Part shown: one piece after another, positions 61,585 through 64,000 of the stretch
Layout of the letters: every line of letters begins with the position of its first letter
Position numbering within the stretch: position 1 is the stretch's first letter
Assembly: GCF_012273515.2 (NCBI RefSeq)
Contig: NZ_CP050975.2
Coordinates: 8,556,001-8,620,000, forward strand
Direction of reading: 5' to 3'
Source of the DNA: Streptomyces sp. RPA4-2
GTDB lineage: Bacteria > Actinomycetota > Actinomycetes > Streptomycetales > Streptomycetaceae
Length of the DNA: 64,000 bases
Translations under genes and position numbers: made by a program
Notes under the pieces: model-generated
What the model was told of the DNA's origin: nothing
Database searches by the model: none
Seen by the model: only the letters and a program-made list of their open reading frames with translations

Positions 61585-62544
61585 TCAGTCGGATGTCCCG
61601 GCCGAGTCGGCGGGCTGGGAGTCGTTGGCCGGTGCGGATCGTTCGATGTCGTCGTTGGTCGCGGCCCAGCTGGCCAGCAGGTTCAGGGCGTCCTGGGTGG
61701 GTGACTGGGGCTCGGGGGTGTAGGTGAGGAGGAACTGGCTGGGGCCGTCGGGGAGCGGGAAGGTTTCGAAGGGCAGGTCGAGGTCGCCGACGACCGGGTG
61801 GTGGAGGAGTTTCACGCCGGTGGTGTGCATCCGGACGTTGTGGGCGGCCCAGCGGCGGCGGAATTCCTCGCTGCGGGTGGACAGTTCCCCGATCAGGTCC
61901 GTCAGCCGCCGGTCGTAGAGGTCGCGGCCGGCTTCGGCGCGCAGCATGGCGACCGTGTCGCCTGCGACTTCGTCCCAGTGGCGGAAGAACTCGGTCGCGT
62001 GCGGGCTGAGGAAGACGAATCGGGCGTTGTTCGGCGGCCGTACCGGGTCGGCGTAGACGGGGGCAAACAGTGCGCGCCCGAGGCGGTTGGCGGCCAGGAT
62101 GTCCCCGCGTCCGCCGAGGATGAACGCGGGTGTGCCGGCCATCGAGTCGAGGACGCGCTGCACTGCGGGCCGTACGCGCTGCTGGGCCGGGCGCCGGCGT
62201 GTTGGACGGGTCGTCGCGGCGCCGCGCAGGAGGTCGAGCAGGTGGATTCGTTCGGCCTCGTCGAGCTGGAGTGCCTGGGCGATGCCTTCGATGACGCTCT
62301 CGGAGACGCCGGTGGCGTTGCCGCGCTCCAGCCGGGTGTAGTACTCGCTGGAGATGCCCGCGAGGAGGGCGACCTCCTCGCGGCGCAGCCCGGTGACCCG
62401 TCGGCGCTCTCCGCCGTACAGGGGCAGTCCGGCCTGTTCGGGGGTGACCCTGGCCCGGCGCGTGCCCAGGAATTCCCGGATCTCCGCACGGAAATCATCA
62501 CGGATGTCGCGGTTGGTGCCTTGTGGGTCGTTTCTGCCTGCCAT
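61585..62544 (-). CDS. XRE-family regulator with MmyB-like ligand-binding domain
   Basis: A 319-residue regulator. The helix-turn-helix is RRVTGLRREEVALLAGISSE YYTRLERG, typical of this family. The C-terminal MmyB-like PAS-type domain (VQRVLDSMAGTPAFILGGRG, TVAMLRAEAGRDLYDRRLTD, ELSTRSEEFRRRWAAHNVR, KLLHHPVVGDLDLPFETFPL) is thought to bind a fatty acid or related ligand. ATG 62544 removes an unrelated N-terminal extension. It is divergent from an SDR gene, which such regulators usually control. Confidence 0.9.
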   Translation of the reverse strand: MAGRNDPQGTNRDIRDDFRAEIREFLGTRRARVTPEQAGLPLYGGERRRVTGLRREEVALLAGISSEYYTRLERGNATGVSESVIEGIAQALQLDEAERIHLLDLLRGAATTRPTRRRPAQQRVRPAVQRVLDSMAGTPAFILGGRGDILAANRLGRALFAPVYADPVRPPNNARFVFLSPHATEFFRHWDEVAGDTVAMLRAEAGRDLYDRRLTDLIGELSTRSEEFRRRWAAHNVRMHTTGVKLLHHPVVGDLDLPFETFPLPDGPSQFLLTYTPEPQSPTQDALNLLASWAATNDDIERSAPANDSQPADSAGTSD

Positions 62545-62787
62545 GCGTTTCACTCTACGAGTGCTCCGGCCGGGTTGGGGGTCCTTGTCAGTGACCCCCT
62601 CAAGAGGGACTCCCACACGCGCGTGACAAGCGGTTCTGTTGGTGGTGCACCGCCCACGGCGGTGGGAACCGTCCGTCCGGACGGCGCTTGTGCCGCCGGT
62701 CCCGGCCCCCTCTGCGGCGCTGTCGGCGCTGCATGCGCACCCCCGCACACAGCGGGTGCCGGATCACGGCGCCTGAAAGGACCCCCC

Positions 62788-63633
62788 ATGAGCAAGGTCA
62801 TCTTCGTCACCGGTGCCGGACGCGGTCTGGGTACGGACATCGCCCGCGAGGCCCTCGCCGCAGGCAACAGGGTCGTCGCCACCGGCCGCCGCCCCGACGA
62901 GGTCGAGAAGACACTCGGCGGGCCGCAGGACAACCTGCTGGTCACCGGGCTCGACGTCACCAGCATCGAGGATGCCGAGGCCGCCGCGCAGGCAGCTGTC
63001 GACCGCTTCGGCCGCATCGACGTCCTGATCAACAACGCCGGAAACCTCTTCACCGGCTACTTCGAGGAGATCTCGCCCGCGCAGATGCGCCGGCAGTTCG
63101 AGACCAACCTCTTCGGCCCGATGAACGTCACCCGCGCCGTCCTGCCCATCCTGCGCAAGCAGCGCGCCGGCCACATCATCACCATCACCTCCACCGCCGG
63201 ACTGGTCGGCATGGAGTTCACCTCCGCCTACGCCGCCTCCAAGTTCGCCGAAGAGGGCTGGATGGAGTCCCTGCGCTACGACGTCGAGCCCTACAACATC
63301 CACACCACCGTCGTGGAGCCCGGCTACTTCCGCACCGAACTCCTCGTGGACGGCTCCACCAACTGGCCCGAGCTGTCCATCGACGACTACGCCCCGCGCA
63401 CCGCCCCCCGGATCGAGGGCATGAAGAGCATGAACGGCAAGCAGCCCGGCGACCCCGCCAAGCTCGCCCGCGCCCTGCTCACCATCGTCGGCCAGGACAA
63501 ACCGCTGCCGCGCTTCGTCGCCGGTTCGGACGCCATCGAAGCCGCCGAGGCCAAGGCGAAGGAACTCCTCGCCCAGGCCGAGGCATCCCGCGAACTCGGC
63601 GACAGTCTGGCCTACGACGACGCCCACGCCTGA
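62788..63633 (+). CDS. Short-chain dehydrogenase/reductase (SDR)
   Basis: A 281-residue NAD(P)-dependent oxidoreductase. The cofactor motif TGAGRGLG is at 9-16, NNAG is near 91-94, and the catalytic Ser (ITSTAGLVG) and Tyr-x3-Lys (YAASK) follow. PGYFRTEL is typical of the classical family. ATG 62788 with GAAAGGA seven bases upstream. It is divergent from the MmyB-type regulator and followed by an aldo/keto reductase gene, so all three probably form one redox-response unit. Substrate unknown. Confidence 0.92.
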   Translation: MSKVIFVTGAGRGLGTDIAREALAAGNRVVATGRRPDEVEKTLGGPQDNLLVTGLDVTSIEDAEAAAQAAVDRFGRIDVLINNAGNLFTGYFEEISPAQMRRQFETNLFGPMNVTRAVLPILRKQRAGHIITITSTAGLVGMEFTSAYAASKFAEEGWMESLRYDVEPYNIHTTVVEPGYFRTELLVDGSTNWPELSIDDYAPRTAPRIEGMKSMNGKQPGDPAKLARALLTIVGQDKPLPRFVAGSDAIEAAEAKAKELLAQAEASRELGDSLAYDDAHA

Positions 63634-63801
63634 GCACCATGCCCCGGCCGAGGCCGGCAGCCGCCCGGTGCACCTACGGCCCCTGATCTGCTACCCGGGC
63701 AACGGCGCCCGCGCCGGCGCCGCGCGGCCCACCAGTTGGTGGCGCACCCCCTGACCATGACCACCGACCGGCCTGACGGCCCTCACAACAAGGAGTACCT
63801 G

Positions 63802-64000
63802 ATGAAGCACGTATCACTGGGCGGGCTCGATGTCTCCCGCATCGGCCTGGGAGCCATGACCATGGCCGGCACCTACACCACGGGCGGAGGGCTCGACGAC
63901 GCTGAGTCGATCCGCACCATCCACCGGGCGCTGGACCTCGGGGTCACCCACATCGACACCGCCGAGATCTACGGCCCCTTCCACAGCGAGGAAATCGTCG
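63802..64000 (+). CDS. Aldo/keto reductase, N-terminal part (runs off the window)
   Basis: The first 66 codons of an AKR: MKHVSLGGLDVSRIGLGAMT, then RTIHRALDLGVTHIDTAEIY with catalytic Asp and Tyr in HIDTAEIYGP. AGGAG eight bases before the ATG. It follows the SDR gene in the same direction after 168 bases. Confidence 0.9.
   Translation, partial: MKHVSLGGLDVSRIGLGAMTMAGTYTTGGGLDDAESIRTIHRALDLGVTHIDTAEIYGPFHSEEIV

Overview
The sequence looks like a Streptomyces chromosome. It has very high GC with strong third-position GC bias and many GTG starts. It also carries Tat-type signal peptides, LacI, HxlR and XRE/MmyB regulators, IPT/TIG surface proteins and the usual actinobacterial mix of IS families. 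The many insertion sequences, broken genes and short accessory genes suggest a chromosome arm or another variable region. That placement is inference.

Layout. 0-6.5 kb: the end of a [2Fe-2S] ferredoxin-type gene, a disulfide oxidoreductase, an HxlR regulator facing a leucine/valine dehydrogenase, a second HxlR regulator whose end is joined to the tail of a lost SDR gene, and a YceI-domain protein. 7.2-8.6 kb: an IS5-family element with an Imm1-like immunity gene lying between it and an extra copy of its terminal repeat. 9-22.2 kb: a fructan utilisation locus with a PfkB fructokinase, a LacI regulator, a five-gene ABC importer of the oligopeptide/cluster-C type, an intracellular GH32 enzyme and a 1,189-residue secreted multi-module GH32 fructanase. 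The secreted enzyme would cut levan or inulin, the importer would bring in the oligosaccharides, and the cytosolic GH32 and kinase would finish the job. The second ATPase gene carries a one-base frameshift.

23.4-35.6 kb: a secreted S33-type peptidase, then an accessory stretch. It holds an XRE/TPR regulator divergent from five co-directional genes (three tiny overlapping ones, a GRDP-like protein and a methyltransferase), a HAD phosphatase, zinc-ribbon-like and lipoprotein genes, an ArsR-type regulator with an MFS exporter, and several pseudogenes of plasmid or integrative-element flavour. 35.6-41.5 kb: a large secreted GH106-like glycosidase and an OmpR/histidine-kinase pair. 43-47 kb: secreted or surface proteins with Ig-like and IPT/TIG repeats, and a small Cys-containing secreted protein.

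47.5-52.4 kb: a nest of mobile elements. A group II intron sits antisense inside an IS3-family transposase gene, and the IS3 element abuts a truncated IS21 istA. 52.5-57.2 kb: a membrane-anchored protein convergent with a two-domain metallophosphoesterase, then a decayed IS5-type transposase beside a double-GNAT gene, with the whole unit bounded by inverted repeats. 57.3-64 kb: a Tat-exported epoxide-hydrolase-like protein, a truncated phosphotransferase, a CBS-BON protein, a pair of 15-bp palindromes, a stranded Ku C-terminus, and an MmyB-type regulator divergent from an SDR and an aldo/keto reductase that runs off the window.
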